A DNA stretch of 64,000 nt, from contig CAVRXH010000006.1 of NCBI GenBank assembly GCA_963725175.1, forward strand, positions 4,960,001-5,024,000, in the 5' to 3' direction. The notes beneath the pieces were generated by a model that searched no databases, was not told the DNA's origin, and saw only the letters and a program-made list of their open reading frames with translations. Below are positions 1 through 7,883 of this stretch, piece by piece. The position numbers were made by a program, and so were the translations under genes. Numbering within the stretch: the first letter of the stretch is position 1; every line of letters starts with the position of its first letter. This stretch comes from DASUBV01 sp963725175. GTDB taxonomy: Bacteria > Actinomycetota > Actinomycetes > Streptosporangiales > Streptosporangiaceae.

Positions 1-1
1 C

Positions 2-967
2 ACCCGCTGGTACCAGGGACACATGCAGGCGGTGCGCTGGCTGCGCGAGCTGTGGTCATCCCGGCAGCTCTCGCACCTGGCGATGCTCGAGCTGACCATC
101 TACCTGATGGTCCCGTGGGCGCTGGTGCTGCCCTGGTCGATCATCTTCAACTACAACCTGCTGATCATGCTGCTGTGGGTGCTCGGCTGGGTGTCCAGCC
201 CCGGCCTCGGCGCGGACCTGACAGAGAAGATCGCCACGCTGGTCTTCTGGTACACCCTGTCCTGCATACCGATCTACATGGCCGGCTTCCTCTACAGCCG
301 CCAGGAGCGCGACACCGGCTACATCCGCGCGTTCTTCATCGGGCACCTGCTGCTCCTCGGCAACTACGTGACCTACGCCGCCTGCTGGCGGGCGGTCTAC
401 CGGCTGATCACCGGCGCGCACGGCTGGGAGAAGACCCGGCGCCTCGCCGAGCGGCCACAGCCAGGGCTGTCCCCGGGCGGCGCCAGGCAGTTCGGCGTCC
501 CGGCTCAGGCGGGGGCGCGGCCAGCCGCCGCCGGCAGGCAGGCGGCCGGCCTTGGCGACGCCCCGGCGACCAGCCTGGACCTGACCGGCTTCGGGGGTGC
601 GGGCCTCGGAAGCGCGCCGGGAGCAGGCGACCTGGTTGGCGCGGGCCTGGTAGGAAGCGGCGTGACCGGGAGCAGGCCAGGCGGCCCGAGCCCGGCCACG
701 GCCGGCCTGGCCGCAGCGGGCCTGGCCGGCCGCAGCACCGCCGCCGCCAGCAGCACCGCCGTCGGCCTGGCCGGCCGCGGCGCCGCCGCCAGCCCCGCCG
801 GCGAGAACGCCGCGCAGGACGACGCGAACCCGACCGCCATCCTGGTGCCCGGCCCGCGAGCGGCCACCGACAGCCAGCCCGGCCAGCCGGGTCAGCCCCG
901 CCCCCGGCACAGCCACCGCGCCCCGCGCGGCCGCCTCCGCCGCGCCGCCGGCGGCCCGCCGCGCTAG
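2..967 (+). CDS. Family 2 glycosyltransferase, C-terminal part (5' end outside window)
   Basis: The reading frame is open from the first bases and begins TRWYQGH, the segment that ends the catalytic domain of membrane GT2 enzymes of the cellulose/hyaluronan synthase type. Three hydrophobic blocks follow (around residues 20-60, 75-95 and 105-130), as expected for the C-terminal membrane bundle. From about residue 145 to the end is a long Ala/Gly/Pro-rich tail with degenerate repeats, probably disordered and cytoplasmic. Because the N-terminus is missing, donor sugar and product cannot be judged. The internal ATG at 23 is not the true start, since conserved residues lie upstream of it. Likely role: export-coupled synthesis of an envelope polysaccharide. 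Confidence 0.8.
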   Translation, partial: TRWYQGHMQAVRWLRELWSSRQLSHLAMLELTIYLMVPWALVLPWSIIFNYNLLIMLLWVLGWVSSPGLGADLTEKIATLVFWYTLSCIPIYMAGFLYSRQERDTGYIRAFFIGHLLLLGNYVTYAACWRAVYRLITGAHGWEKTRRLAERPQPGLSPGGARQFGVPAQAGARPAAAGRQAAGLGDAPATSLDLTGFGGAGLGSAPGAGDLVGAGLVGSGVTGSRPGGPSPATAGLAAAGLAGRSTAAASSTAVGLAGRGAAASPAGENAAQDDANPTAILVPGPRAATDSQPGQPGQPRPRHSHRAPRGRLRRAAGGPPR

Positions 968-1037
968 CGAAACACGACCCTCGTCAGTCACACCAGCCCC
1001 ATGCGATGGGACCCATCGAGACGCGCGGAATGTGCCC

Positions 1038-1099
1038 AACGACAGTGAATGCGGGTTTGCTGCCGTTCTAACGACAGTAGATGCGGGTTTACTGTCGTT
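1038..1099. repeat. Two tandem 30-bp palindromic units (REP-like or terminator)
   Basis: Two units lie 32 bp apart. The second has perfect 10-bp arms, AACGACAGTA (1070-1079) and TACTGTCGTT (1090-1099), around a 10-nt loop. The first (1038-1067) has arms matching at 7 of 10 positions. Both loops contain GCGGGTT. They sit between the glycosyltransferase stop and the SGNH hydrolase start, so they could end transcription of the former or be a dispersed palindromic repeat. Intergenic space 968-1143 holds nothing else recognisable. Confidence 0.7.
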
Positions 1100-1143
1100 G
1101 GCGCGGCCCCGCCGGGGTCGGCGATGGAGGTGACGGGCCGGAG

Positions 1144-2040
1144 ATGGGTGAACTAGCAGGCGAGGCAGCATCGCAGGGCACGGGATCGCAGGGCACGGGA
1201 TCGCAGGGCGCGCGGCCGGGCTCGGGGGCAGACAGCGGGCAGGCGCACGACGCGGAGCCGCTCCGGGTCGGGTCCTACATCGCGCTCGGAGATAGCTTCA
1301 GCGAGGGCGTGGGCGATGAGCTGCCCGACGGAAGCTGCCGGGGCTGGGCGGACCGGCTCGCGCAGCGGCTGGCCGTCTCGCAGCCCGGCCTTCGCTACGC
1401 CAACCTGGCCATCCGCGGCAAGATGCTGCAACAGGTCGTCAACGAGCAGCTCGCCCCGGCCCTGGCCATGCGGCCGGACCTGGTGAGCCTGGCGGCGGGC
1501 GGCAATGACCTGCTCAGGCCGCGGGCCGATCCGGACGCGCTGGCCATCTCGATGGCCGGCATCGTCGCCGAGCTGACCGCGGCGGGCGGCCGGGTGGTGC
1601 TGTTCACCGGGTTCGACACCGGCGGGTTCCCGCTGCTGCGGATGATCCGCGGCAAGGCGGCGGCGTTCAACGGTCATCTGCGGGCCATCGCTGCCAAGCA
1701 TGGGTGCCTGCTGGTCGACCTGTGGCCGATGGAGGTGCTGGCCGACGAGCGGGCCTGGGCGCCCGACCGGCTGCACCTGTCGCCCGAGGGTCACCGGCGA
1801 GTGGCCCTGGCGGTCTGCGAGGTGCTCGGCGTGCCGGGCGGCGAGGACTGGCGGGAGCCATTCCCGCCTGAGGTGCCTGCCAGGACCGGCTACCTGGGGG
1901 TACCCGCGTGGCTGTCAGCCCGCCGCGCGGACCTGGACTGGGCCAGGGACTACGGCGTGCCGTGGGTACGGCGCCGGCTGGCCGGGACCTCCAGCGGCGA
2001 CGGCATGACCGCCAAGCGCCCCGACCTGCTGCCGCTGTAA
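1144..2040 (+). CDS. SGNH/GDSL-family hydrolase
   Basis: This is a predicted esterase/lipase-type hydrolase of the SGNH superfamily. Block I is ALGDSFSEG with the nucleophile Ser. Block III is AGGNDLL, giving the oxyanion Asn, and block V is DRLHLSPEGH with the catalytic Asp and His. About 45 residues precede block I and contain a tandem repeat. No signal peptide is visible, so a cytoplasmic location is inferred. I chose the ATG at 1144; an in-frame ATG at 1081 lies inside the palindromic repeat and would add 21 unrelated residues. The natural substrate cannot be inferred. The gene stands alone. Confidence 0.85.
   Translation: MGELAGEAASQGTGSQGTGSQGARPGSGADSGQAHDAEPLRVGSYIALGDSFSEGVGDELPDGSCRGWADRLAQRLAVSQPGLRYANLAIRGKMLQQVVNEQLAPALAMRPDLVSLAAGGNDLLRPRADPDALAISMAGIVAELTAAGGRVVLFTGFDTGGFPLLRMIRGKAAAFNGHLRAIAAKHGCLLVDLWPMEVLADERAWAPDRLHLSPEGHRRVALAVCEVLGVPGGEDWREPFPPEVPARTGYLGVPAWLSARRADLDWARDYGVPWVRRRLAGTSSGDGMTAKRPDLLPL
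1170..1214 (+). repeat. 15-bp coding minisatellite, 3 copies
   Basis: Three copies of ATCGCAGGGCACGGG start at 1170, 1185 and 1200, the last diverging at its end. They encode a Gly/Ser/Gln-rich stretch in the N-terminus of the SGNH hydrolase and keep the reading frame. Confidence 0.75.
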
Positions 2041-2063
2041 CCCGCCGCTGTAGCCCGGCCGCC

Positions 2064-2187
2064 GCAGTCCCGGCCGCCGCAGTCCCGGCTCCGCAGTCCC
2101 GGCTCCGCAGTCCCGGCCCCGCAGTCCCGGCCCCGCAGTCCCGGCCCCGCAGTCCCGGCCCCGCAGTCCCGGCCCCGCAGTCCCGGC
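2064..2187. repeat. 14-bp intergenic minisatellite, nine copies
   Basis: GCAGTCCCGG recurs at 2064, 2079, 2093, 2107, 2121, 2135, 2149, 2163 and 2177. The spacing is 15 bp once and then 14 bp seven times; the linker is CTCC in early copies and CCCC later. It fills the gap between the convergent SGNH hydrolase (stop 2040) and aminotransferase (stop 2200). The period is not a multiple of three, consistent with a non-coding location. Confidence 0.9.
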
Positions 2188-2199
2188 CCGGCCCGTCCC

Positions 2200-3510
2200 T
2201 TACGGGCTGAGGTCGCCCAGCATCTCCTCGATCTGGTCAAGCGCCGCCGCGATCCACGGCAGCGCCAGCGGGTCCGGCGCCGCCAGCGCGGCGGTGCGCT
2301 CGACCTCGGTGTCGCCGTACAGCAGCGCGGTGGCCCACCGCAGCCGCAGCGCCTCGGCGGGCTCGCCGAACGCGCTGGCCGGCAGTGATCCCGCACCGTA
2401 CCGCTCGACCAGGTGCCTGGCCAGGTCGTCGCCGGTGCGGATGCCGCGCCGCAGCAGCGGCTCCCGCCACGGGGCGAAGTCCGGGTAGAGGTAGAACGCG
2501 GCCTGCGGCGGGACGATGCTCAGCCCGGCGGCCGCACACCTGCCTGCCACCGCGCGGGCCACGGTCGCGTGCAGGGTGCGGCTGCGGGCGATCCGCTCGG
2601 CGAGCTCGGGGGGCTCGCTGAAGCCAACCGCCGCCGCGTGCTGCACCGGGGCCGCCGGCGCGGACCAGATCTCGCTGCCGATGCCGAGCAGCCGCTCGGC
2701 GATGGCCGGGCCTAGCGGCCCGTCCGGCATCCGGGCCGCGCCGATCCGCCAGCCGCCCAGGGCCAGGCTCTTGCTCAGCGCCGTGGTCACCACGGTGCGC
2801 TCAGGGACCACGCTGGCCGGGCTGAGGAACGGTTCCTCCTGGTCATGCACCAGGTCCCGGTAGATCTCGTCGGAAATGATGATCAGGTCGTGGCGGCTGG
2901 CGACCGCGCACAGCCCGCGCACGGTGTCCGGGCTGGCCAGCCGTCCGGTCGGGTTGTCGGGCAGGGTGGTCACCACGGCCCGGATCGGCCGCCCGGCCTG
3001 GGCGGCGGCCGTGACGGCCTGGTCCAGGGCTTCCGGGTCGCAGATGCCGCCCTCGCCGGGCGGGGTGGGCAGGAAGACCGGGCTGAGGCCGATCAGCCGG
3101 GACTGGGCGGCGTAGCTCACCCAGCTCGGGCAGGGCACGGCGACGTCGGTGCCGATGGCCATCAGCGCGGCGAACAGCAGCGGCTTGCTGCCAGGGCCGG
3201 TGATGACGGCGGCCGGGTCCGTAGGCAGCCCCCGCCTGCCCCAGTACCCGGCGGCCGCCTCGCGCAGCCTGGGGATTCCCGCGACCGGCCCGTACCCCCC
3301 GTGGCCGGCGGCGGCGGTCAGCTCAGCGGTCAGCCGGGGGTGCACAGGCAGGCCGGCCTCGCCGAAGGCCAGCGGCAGCACGGGCTTGCCGTGCAGTCGC
3401 CTGCTGGCCAGCGCCTCGTTCGCGGCGAGAGTAGCGGATACGGGCACGCCGGCGCGGCGCGGCGTGAGGGGTGCTGGTGCGGTCTGAGTGACCGGCCCGG
3501 CCCAGGGCAT
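2200..3510 (-). CDS. PLP-dependent class I/II aminotransferase
   Basis: This is a fold-type I aminotransferase of about 436 residues. Visible landmarks are the cofactor-side YGPVAGIPRLREA stretch, PDNPTG, SDEIYRDL (the Asp that pairs with the pyridine nitrogen), and SKSLALGGWRIG, which holds the Schiff-base Lys and downstream Arg. I chose the start at 3510 because AGGAG lies 8 bases upstream. Earlier in-frame starts at 3582, 3612 and 3636 would extend into the divergent promoter. It is divergent from a LysR regulator at 3672, which likely controls it. The amino acid substrate is unknown; the family includes aspartate and alanine transaminases. Confidence 0.85.
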   Translation of the reverse strand: MPWAGPVTQTAPAPLTPRRAGVPVSATLAANEALASRRLHGKPVLPLAFGEAGLPVHPRLTAELTAAAGHGGYGPVAGIPRLREAAAGYWGRRGLPTDPAAVITGPGSKPLLFAALMAIGTDVAVPCPSWVSYAAQSRLIGLSPVFLPTPPGEGGICDPEALDQAVTAAAQAGRPIRAVVTTLPDNPTGRLASPDTVRGLCAVASRHDLIIISDEIYRDLVHDQEEPFLSPASVVPERTVVTTALSKSLALGGWRIGAARMPDGPLGPAIAERLLGIGSEIWSAPAAPVQHAAAVGFSEPPELAERIARSRTLHATVARAVAGRCAAAGLSIVPPQAAFYLYPDFAPWREPLLRRGIRTGDDLARHLVERYGAGSLPASAFGEPAEALRLRWATALLYGDTEVERTAALAAPDPLALPWIAAALDQIEEMLGDLSP

Positions 3511-3626
3511 GACGAAACTCCTAGCTGCGGGGTGGGGGGAGGGGAGGGTAAGGAAGCCGCCGCCGTTGGCGTGCTCGGGCATCGTTGCTTCTTCGATGCC
3601 CCTGAGCAGCATGTCCGCGATTGACC

Positions 3627-3673
3627 ATAAGCACAAGCGGCTATGTCTGTGGCAGAGAATAAGCTGAGCTTAT
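3627..3673. promoter_or_regulatory. LysR-type operator in divergent promoter
   Basis: ATAAGC-TGA-GCTTAT at 3659-3673 is a perfect dyad with the T-N11-A pattern used by LysR regulators. An additional ATAAGC half-site lies at 3627-3632. The dyad overlaps the ATG (3672-3674) of the LysR gene, so binding could both autorepress that gene and activate the divergent aminotransferase. Confidence 0.7.
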
Positions 3674-4589
3674 GCTTGACGTACACCGGCTGCGGCTGCT
3701 GCGGGAGTTCGCCGAGCGCGGCACCATCGCGGCCACCGCCGCGGCCCTGGGATACACGCCGTCCGCGGTCTCCCAGCAGCTCGCCGCGCTGGAGCGGGAG
3801 GCGGGCGCGGTGCTGCTCGACCGCAGCGCCAGGTCCGCCGAGCTGACCGACGCCGGGCGGCGCCTGGTGGGGCACGCGGGGGAGATCCTGGCCCTGATCG
3901 AGGCGGCGGAGGCCGACGTGTCGGCGCAGGAGCCGGTCGGCCGGGTGGCCGTGTCGGCGTTCCCGACGGCCGCGGTGGCCTTCGCGCCAGCCCTGACCCG
4001 CACCGTCCGGGCACACGAGGGGCTGAACCTGCTGCTTCGCCAGACTCAGGGCGGCGAGGGCCTGCGTCAGGTCAGGGCGGGGCAGGTCGATGTCGCGATC
4101 GTGGACGACTGGGAGAGCGGGCCGCCGGCCGAGCAGTCGGGCGGGCTGCGCCAGTACCCGCTGGTCCGCGACTCGCTGGTGCTGGTGGTGCCGCGCCGGC
4201 ACTGGGCGGCGGACATCCGCGAGCCGGTGTCGCTGCACCGGCTGCGGGACGACGCCTGGCTGGCGCCGCCCGCGGGCGAGCCGTCCCGGCTGGCCGTGGA
4301 CCGGGTGCTGGCCAGGGCGGGCGGGGTGACCTCGGCGCCCTGGGAGTTCGAGGGCCTGGCGACGATCCTCAGCCTGGTGGCACGCGGCATCGGCATCGCC
4401 GTGCTGCCCCGGCTGACGCTGGCCGCCGGCGAGGGCCGGGTGGTGGTGCGGGAGCTGCCCGGCCGCAGCCCGGCCCGCCAGGTGTACGCGGTGGCCAGGG
4501 TGTCAGGGGTGCGGCGGCCGTCGGTCGCGGTCATCCTGCAGGCGCTCACCGTGGCGGCCAGGCACCTGGCCAGGCACGAGCCGGCCTAG
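3672..4589 (+). CDS. LysR-family transcriptional regulator
   Basis: The protein has 305 residues, the usual LTTR length. An N-terminal winged helix (about residues 3-60, with TPSAVSQQLAALE as the recognition helix) is followed by a substrate-binding domain (about 90-295). The opening LDVHRLRLLREFAERGT is typical of actinobacterial LTTRs and supports the ATG at 3672 although no clear Shine-Dalgarno precedes it. It is transcribed away from the aminotransferase, with a dyad operator covering its own start codon. The expected role is inducer-dependent control of the divergent gene; the inducer is unknown. Confidence 0.9.
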   Translation: MLDVHRLRLLREFAERGTIAATAAALGYTPSAVSQQLAALEREAGAVLLDRSARSAELTDAGRRLVGHAGEILALIEAAEADVSAQEPVGRVAVSAFPTAAVAFAPALTRTVRAHEGLNLLLRQTQGGEGLRQVRAGQVDVAIVDDWESGPPAEQSGGLRQYPLVRDSLVLVVPRRHWAADIREPVSLHRLRDDAWLAPPAGEPSRLAVDRVLARAGGVTSAPWEFEGLATILSLVARGIGIAVLPRLTLAAGEGRVVVRELPGRSPARQVYAVARVSGVRRPSVAVILQALTVAARHLARHEPA

Positions 4590-4611
4590 CGCCGGGCCAG
4601 GCGCCCCGCCT

Positions 4612-5829
4612 TTAGGCGTCCCGCTCGATCGGGCAGGTCATGCAGCGCGGGCCGCCCCGGCCCCTGCCCAGCTCGCTGCCCCTGATGGCGATCACCTCAA
4701 GGCCGTTCTCCCGCAGGTAGGTGTTGGTGGTCACGTTCCGCTCGTAGGCCACTACCACGCCCGGCGCGACGGCCAGCACGTTGCAGCCGTCGTCCCACTG
4801 CTCGCGCTTGGCCGAGTGCACGTCCTGGGTCGCGGTCAGCACCGTGATCTTGGGCAGGCCGAGGGCCGCCGCGATGGCGTCGTGCATCTGCTCGGGCTGG
4901 TGCTCGGTGACCTTCAGCTCGCGGGCGCTGATCCCCGGCTCCACGGTGTAGGACGGCAGCATGCCCATCCCCGCGTACTTCACCAGCACGCCGTAGTCGG
5001 CCATGGTGAGCACCGTGTCCAGGTGCATGAACGCCCGCGATTCCGGCATGTCCACGGCCAGCACCCGCTCGGCTGCCCCCGCCGAGAACAGCCGGTGCGC
5101 CAGCATCTCGACGGCCGGCGGCCTGGTCCGCTCGCTCATCCCGACCAGGACCGAGCCGTTGCCGAGCACGTGCACGTCGCCGCCCTCGATGGTGGCGGGC
5201 GCGGCGTCAGCGCCGTGGTACCAGAACTGGAAGTCCGCCTCGCTGAACATCGGGTGCCACCGGTACATGGCCTCGTCGCTGATGGTCTCCCGCATCCGGG
5301 CGCGGCGGCGCATCGCGTTCACCGAGACCCCGCCGTATACCCAGCACGAGGTGTCCCGCTGGTAGAGCAGGTTGGGCAGCGGCGTCAGCACGAAGCCGTC
5401 GGCGTCCAGCGAGCAGAACGTGATGCTCCGCGGCTCCCCGCCCAGCTCGATGAACTCCCGCTTGGTGAGCCCGCCGATCAGGATGCCGGCCAGCTCGGTG
5501 GCGGGCAGCGCGGCCAGGGTCTCCCGCAGCATGTCCACCGCGAGCGGGCCGTGCAGCCGCGGGTCGATGACCCGCTCCAGCACGTACTGCCTGGCCTCCT
5601 CGATGGCCAGGGTCTGCGCGAGCAGCTCCCCGTAGTAGTGCACGGTGACGCCGCGGTCGCGCAGCGCCGCCGCGAACTCGTCGTGCTCGGCCTGCGCCTC
5701 CGAAACCCACAGCAGGTCGTCGAAGAGCAGGTCGGCCGCGTTGTCCGGGGTGAGCCGCTTCAGCTCAAGGCCGGGCCGGTGCAAGATCACCTGGCGCAGG
5801 CGGCCAACTTCGGAATCGACATGAAACAT
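4612..5829 (-). CDS. arcA: Arginine deiminase
   Basis: This enzyme hydrolyses arginine to citrulline and ammonia in the cytoplasm (EC 3.5.3.6). The 405-residue product shows the family blocks LLFDDLLW, EGGDVHVLG, FMHLDTVLTM (catalytic His) and GGPRCMTCP, with the nucleophilic Cys near residue 396. I chose the ATG at 5829 because GGGAG lies five bases upstream; upstream ATG 5844 is less likely. It is not followed by carbamoyltransferase or carbamate kinase genes, so a complete ATP-yielding ADI pathway is not encoded here. It is convergent with the LysR gene and divergent from dapE. Confidence 0.93.
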   Translation of the reverse strand: MFHVDSEVGRLRQVILHRPGLELKRLTPDNAADLLFDDLLWVSEAQAEHDEFAAALRDRGVTVHYYGELLAQTLAIEEARQYVLERVIDPRLHGPLAVDMLRETLAALPATELAGILIGGLTKREFIELGGEPRSITFCSLDADGFVLTPLPNLLYQRDTSCWVYGGVSVNAMRRRARMRETISDEAMYRWHPMFSEADFQFWYHGADAAPATIEGGDVHVLGNGSVLVGMSERTRPPAVEMLAHRLFSAGAAERVLAVDMPESRAFMHLDTVLTMADYGVLVKYAGMGMLPSYTVEPGISARELKVTEHQPEQMHDAIAAALGLPKITVLTATQDVHSAKREQWDDGCNVLAVAPGVVVAYERNVTTNTYLRENGLEVIAIRGSELGRGRGGPRCMTCPIERDA

Positions 5830-5933
5830 GACACTCCCGTTCATTGGCCCCGTGTCGTCGCGGCCCGTCACGGCCGCATCCCTCCGGAGCCGCTCGCTGA
5901 GGCGGCGGTGCCCCGCCAGGTTATGCTGCCGCG

Positions 5934-6992
5934 ATGACTCTCGATCTCCGCCAGTCCGCGGCCGCGCTGACATCCTGCCTGGTGGATATCGAGTCTGTCA
6001 GCGGGGGCGAGGGGCGGCTCGCCGACCTCATCGCCGGGAGCCTGAACGGGCTGCCGCACCTCACCGTGCACCGCGATGGCAACGCCGTGGTGGCCAGGAC
6101 AGAGCTTGGCCTGCCCAGCCGGGTCGCGATCGCCGGTCATATCGATACGGTGCCGTCCGCGGGCAATTTGCCGTCCCGGACGCAGGACGGGGTCCTGCAC
6201 GGCCTGGGGAGCTGCGACATGAAGGGCGGGGTGGCGGTCGCGCTGGTGCTGGCGGCCGGGCTGGCCCGCCCGTCGCGGGATGTCACCTACGTGTTCTACG
6301 ACGGCGAGGAAGTCGAGGCGCGGCGCAATGGCCTGCTGCGGCTCAGCAGGACCGCGCCCGCCCTGCTGGCCGCCGACTTCGCCATCCTGATGGAGCCGAC
6401 CGCCGGACTGGTGGAGGGCGGCTGCCAGGGCACCATGCGGGCGGCGGTGCGCGCCACAGGAAAGCGGGCGCATAGCGCCAGGAGCTGGATGGGCCGCAAC
6501 GCGATCCACGAGGCCGGCGCGATCCTGGACGTGCTGCGCGGCTACACCCCGCGCGAGCCGGTGGTGGACGGGCTGACCTACCACGAGGGCCTGAACGCCG
6601 TCGGGATCAGCGGCGGGATCGCCGGGAACGTGATCCCCGATGAGTGCGCCATCACCGTGAACTACCGGTTCGCCCCCGACCGGGACGTGGCCAGGGCGGA
6701 GCGGCACCTGCGGGAGGTCTTCGCCGGCTGGGAGATGGAGATCACCGACGCGGCCGGCGGCGCCCGGCCTGGCCTGGACGGCCCGGCCGCCGCGTCGTTC
6801 GCCGCGGCCATGGGCGGCACGCCGCGGGCCAAGCTCGGCTGGACCGACGTGGCCAGGTTCGCCGCGCTCGGCGTGCCCGCCGTCAACTTCGGCCCTGGCG
6901 ACCCGGTGTTCGCGCACGCCAGCAACGAGCAGGTGCCGCTGGGCCAGATCGAGGGCTGCGAGGCGCGGATGCGCGCCTGGCTCGCCAGCTAG
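5934..6992 (+). CDS. dapE: Succinyl-diaminopimelate desuccinylase (M20 family)
   Basis: This is a metallopeptidase-fold enzyme predicted to remove succinate from N-succinyl-LL-diaminopimelate in lysine and cell-wall synthesis. The 352-residue product has the M20 metal ligands: AGHIDTVP (His, Asp), GLGSCDMKGG (bridging Asp), YDGEEVE (catalytic Glu then Glu), MEPT, and a C-terminal FAHASNE (His). The dimerisation lid lies around residues 170-285. Other M20 deacylases are possible, but length and motifs fit the actinobacterial DapE group. No Shine-Dalgarno is obvious at the ATG. It is divergent from arcA by about 100 bp. Confidence 0.88.
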   Translation: MTLDLRQSAAALTSCLVDIESVSGGEGRLADLIAGSLNGLPHLTVHRDGNAVVARTELGLPSRVAIAGHIDTVPSAGNLPSRTQDGVLHGLGSCDMKGGVAVALVLAAGLARPSRDVTYVFYDGEEVEARRNGLLRLSRTAPALLAADFAILMEPTAGLVEGGCQGTMRAAVRATGKRAHSARSWMGRNAIHEAGAILDVLRGYTPREPVVDGLTYHEGLNAVGISGGIAGNVIPDECAITVNYRFAPDRDVARAERHLREVFAGWEMEITDAAGGARPGLDGPAAASFAAAMGGTPRAKLGWTDVARFAALGVPAVNFGPGDPVFAHASNEQVPLGQIEGCEARMRAWLAS

Positions 6993-7002
6993 CCAGCCCG
7001 CG

Positions 7003-7848
7003 GTGCTTGACGACGTCGTCCGCTGCCTCGCCTGCCCGGTGTGCGGGGCGGGCCTGGCGCGCGCGGGCGGCGCGCTGCGCTGCCCGGCCGGGCATTCCTT
7101 CGACATCGCCAGGCAGGGCTACGCCAGCCTGCTGCCGGCCGGCAGCAGGGCGGCGGGCGACACGGCGGCGATGGTGGCGGCCCGGGCCGGCTTCCTGGCC
7201 GCCGGCCACTACGCCGGCCTGGCGGGCGAGCTGGCCGGGCTGGCGGAGGGGCTGGCCGGGGAGCTGCCTGGCGGGTGCGTCGCGGATATCGGCGCGGGCA
7301 CCGGCTATTACCTGGCCGCGGTGCTGGACCGGCTGCCGGGGCGGGCCGGGCTGGCCGTGGACGCCTCCAGGTACGCGCTGCGCCGGGCCGCCCGCGCGCA
7401 TCCCCGGATCGGCGCGGTCGCCGCGGACGCCTGGGCCAGGCTGCCGGTCGCCGACGGCGCGGCCGCGCTGGCGCTGAACGTTTTCGCCCCGCGCGGCGGG
7501 GCGGAGCTGGCCCGGATCCTGCGGCCTGGCGGCGCGCTCCTGGTCGTTACCCCGGACACCGCGCACCTGGCCGAGCTGGCCGAGCCGCTGCGGCTGGTGA
7601 GCGTGGACCCCCGCAAGGATGAGCGGCTGGCCGCGAACCTTGGCCCGTACTTCGGCCTGGCCGCCCGGCACCAGTACCGGACGGTGCTGACGCTCGGGCA
7701 CGAGGACATCGAAGCGGCGGTGGCGATGGGCCCGAGCGCCTGGCATGCCGATGCCGCCACGGCGGCGAGCCGGGTCGCCGGCCTGCCGGACTCGCTCACC
7801 GTCACGGTCTCGGTGACGATGTCGGTCTTCCGGCCGGCGACCCGCTAG
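7003..7848 (+). CDS. RlmA-type 23S rRNA (guanine) methyltransferase
   Basis: An N-terminal zinc-binding element, CLACPVCGAGL then LRCPAGHSFD (four Cys/His ligands), is followed by a class I SAM methyltransferase domain with VADIGAGTGYY as motif I. This is the RlmA/TlrB architecture, which methylates G745 or G748 in helix 35 of 23S rRNA. The second specificity contributes to tylosin resistance in producers; I cannot tell which applies. Start is GTG at 7003, just after dapE (10-bp gap), so cotranscription is likely. The 281-residue length matches the family. Confidence 0.85.
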   Translation: MLDDVVRCLACPVCGAGLARAGGALRCPAGHSFDIARQGYASLLPAGSRAAGDTAAMVAARAGFLAAGHYAGLAGELAGLAEGLAGELPGGCVADIGAGTGYYLAAVLDRLPGRAGLAVDASRYALRRAARAHPRIGAVAADAWARLPVADGAAALALNVFAPRGGAELARILRPGGALLVVTPDTAHLAELAEPLRLVSVDPRKDERLAANLGPYFGLAARHQYRTVLTLGHEDIEAAVAMGPSAWHADAATAASRVAGLPDSLTVTVSVTMSVFRPATR

Positions 7849-7883
7849 CTCGCCCTTGCTGTGCTCGCCTTGCTGCTCTCCCC

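Noticed and set aside
56..1171. Long open frames antisense to real genes (for example opposite the glycosyltransferase, dinG and the ABC importer)
   Set aside because: In DNA this GC-rich, the complementary frames stay open by chance; they are Arg/Gly/Pro/Ala-rich, lack family motifs and contradict the motif-bearing strand.
2041..2199. A short-repeat array that might be read as CRISPR
   Set aside because: The unit is 14 bp with no unique spacers and no cas genes nearby; it is a minisatellite.
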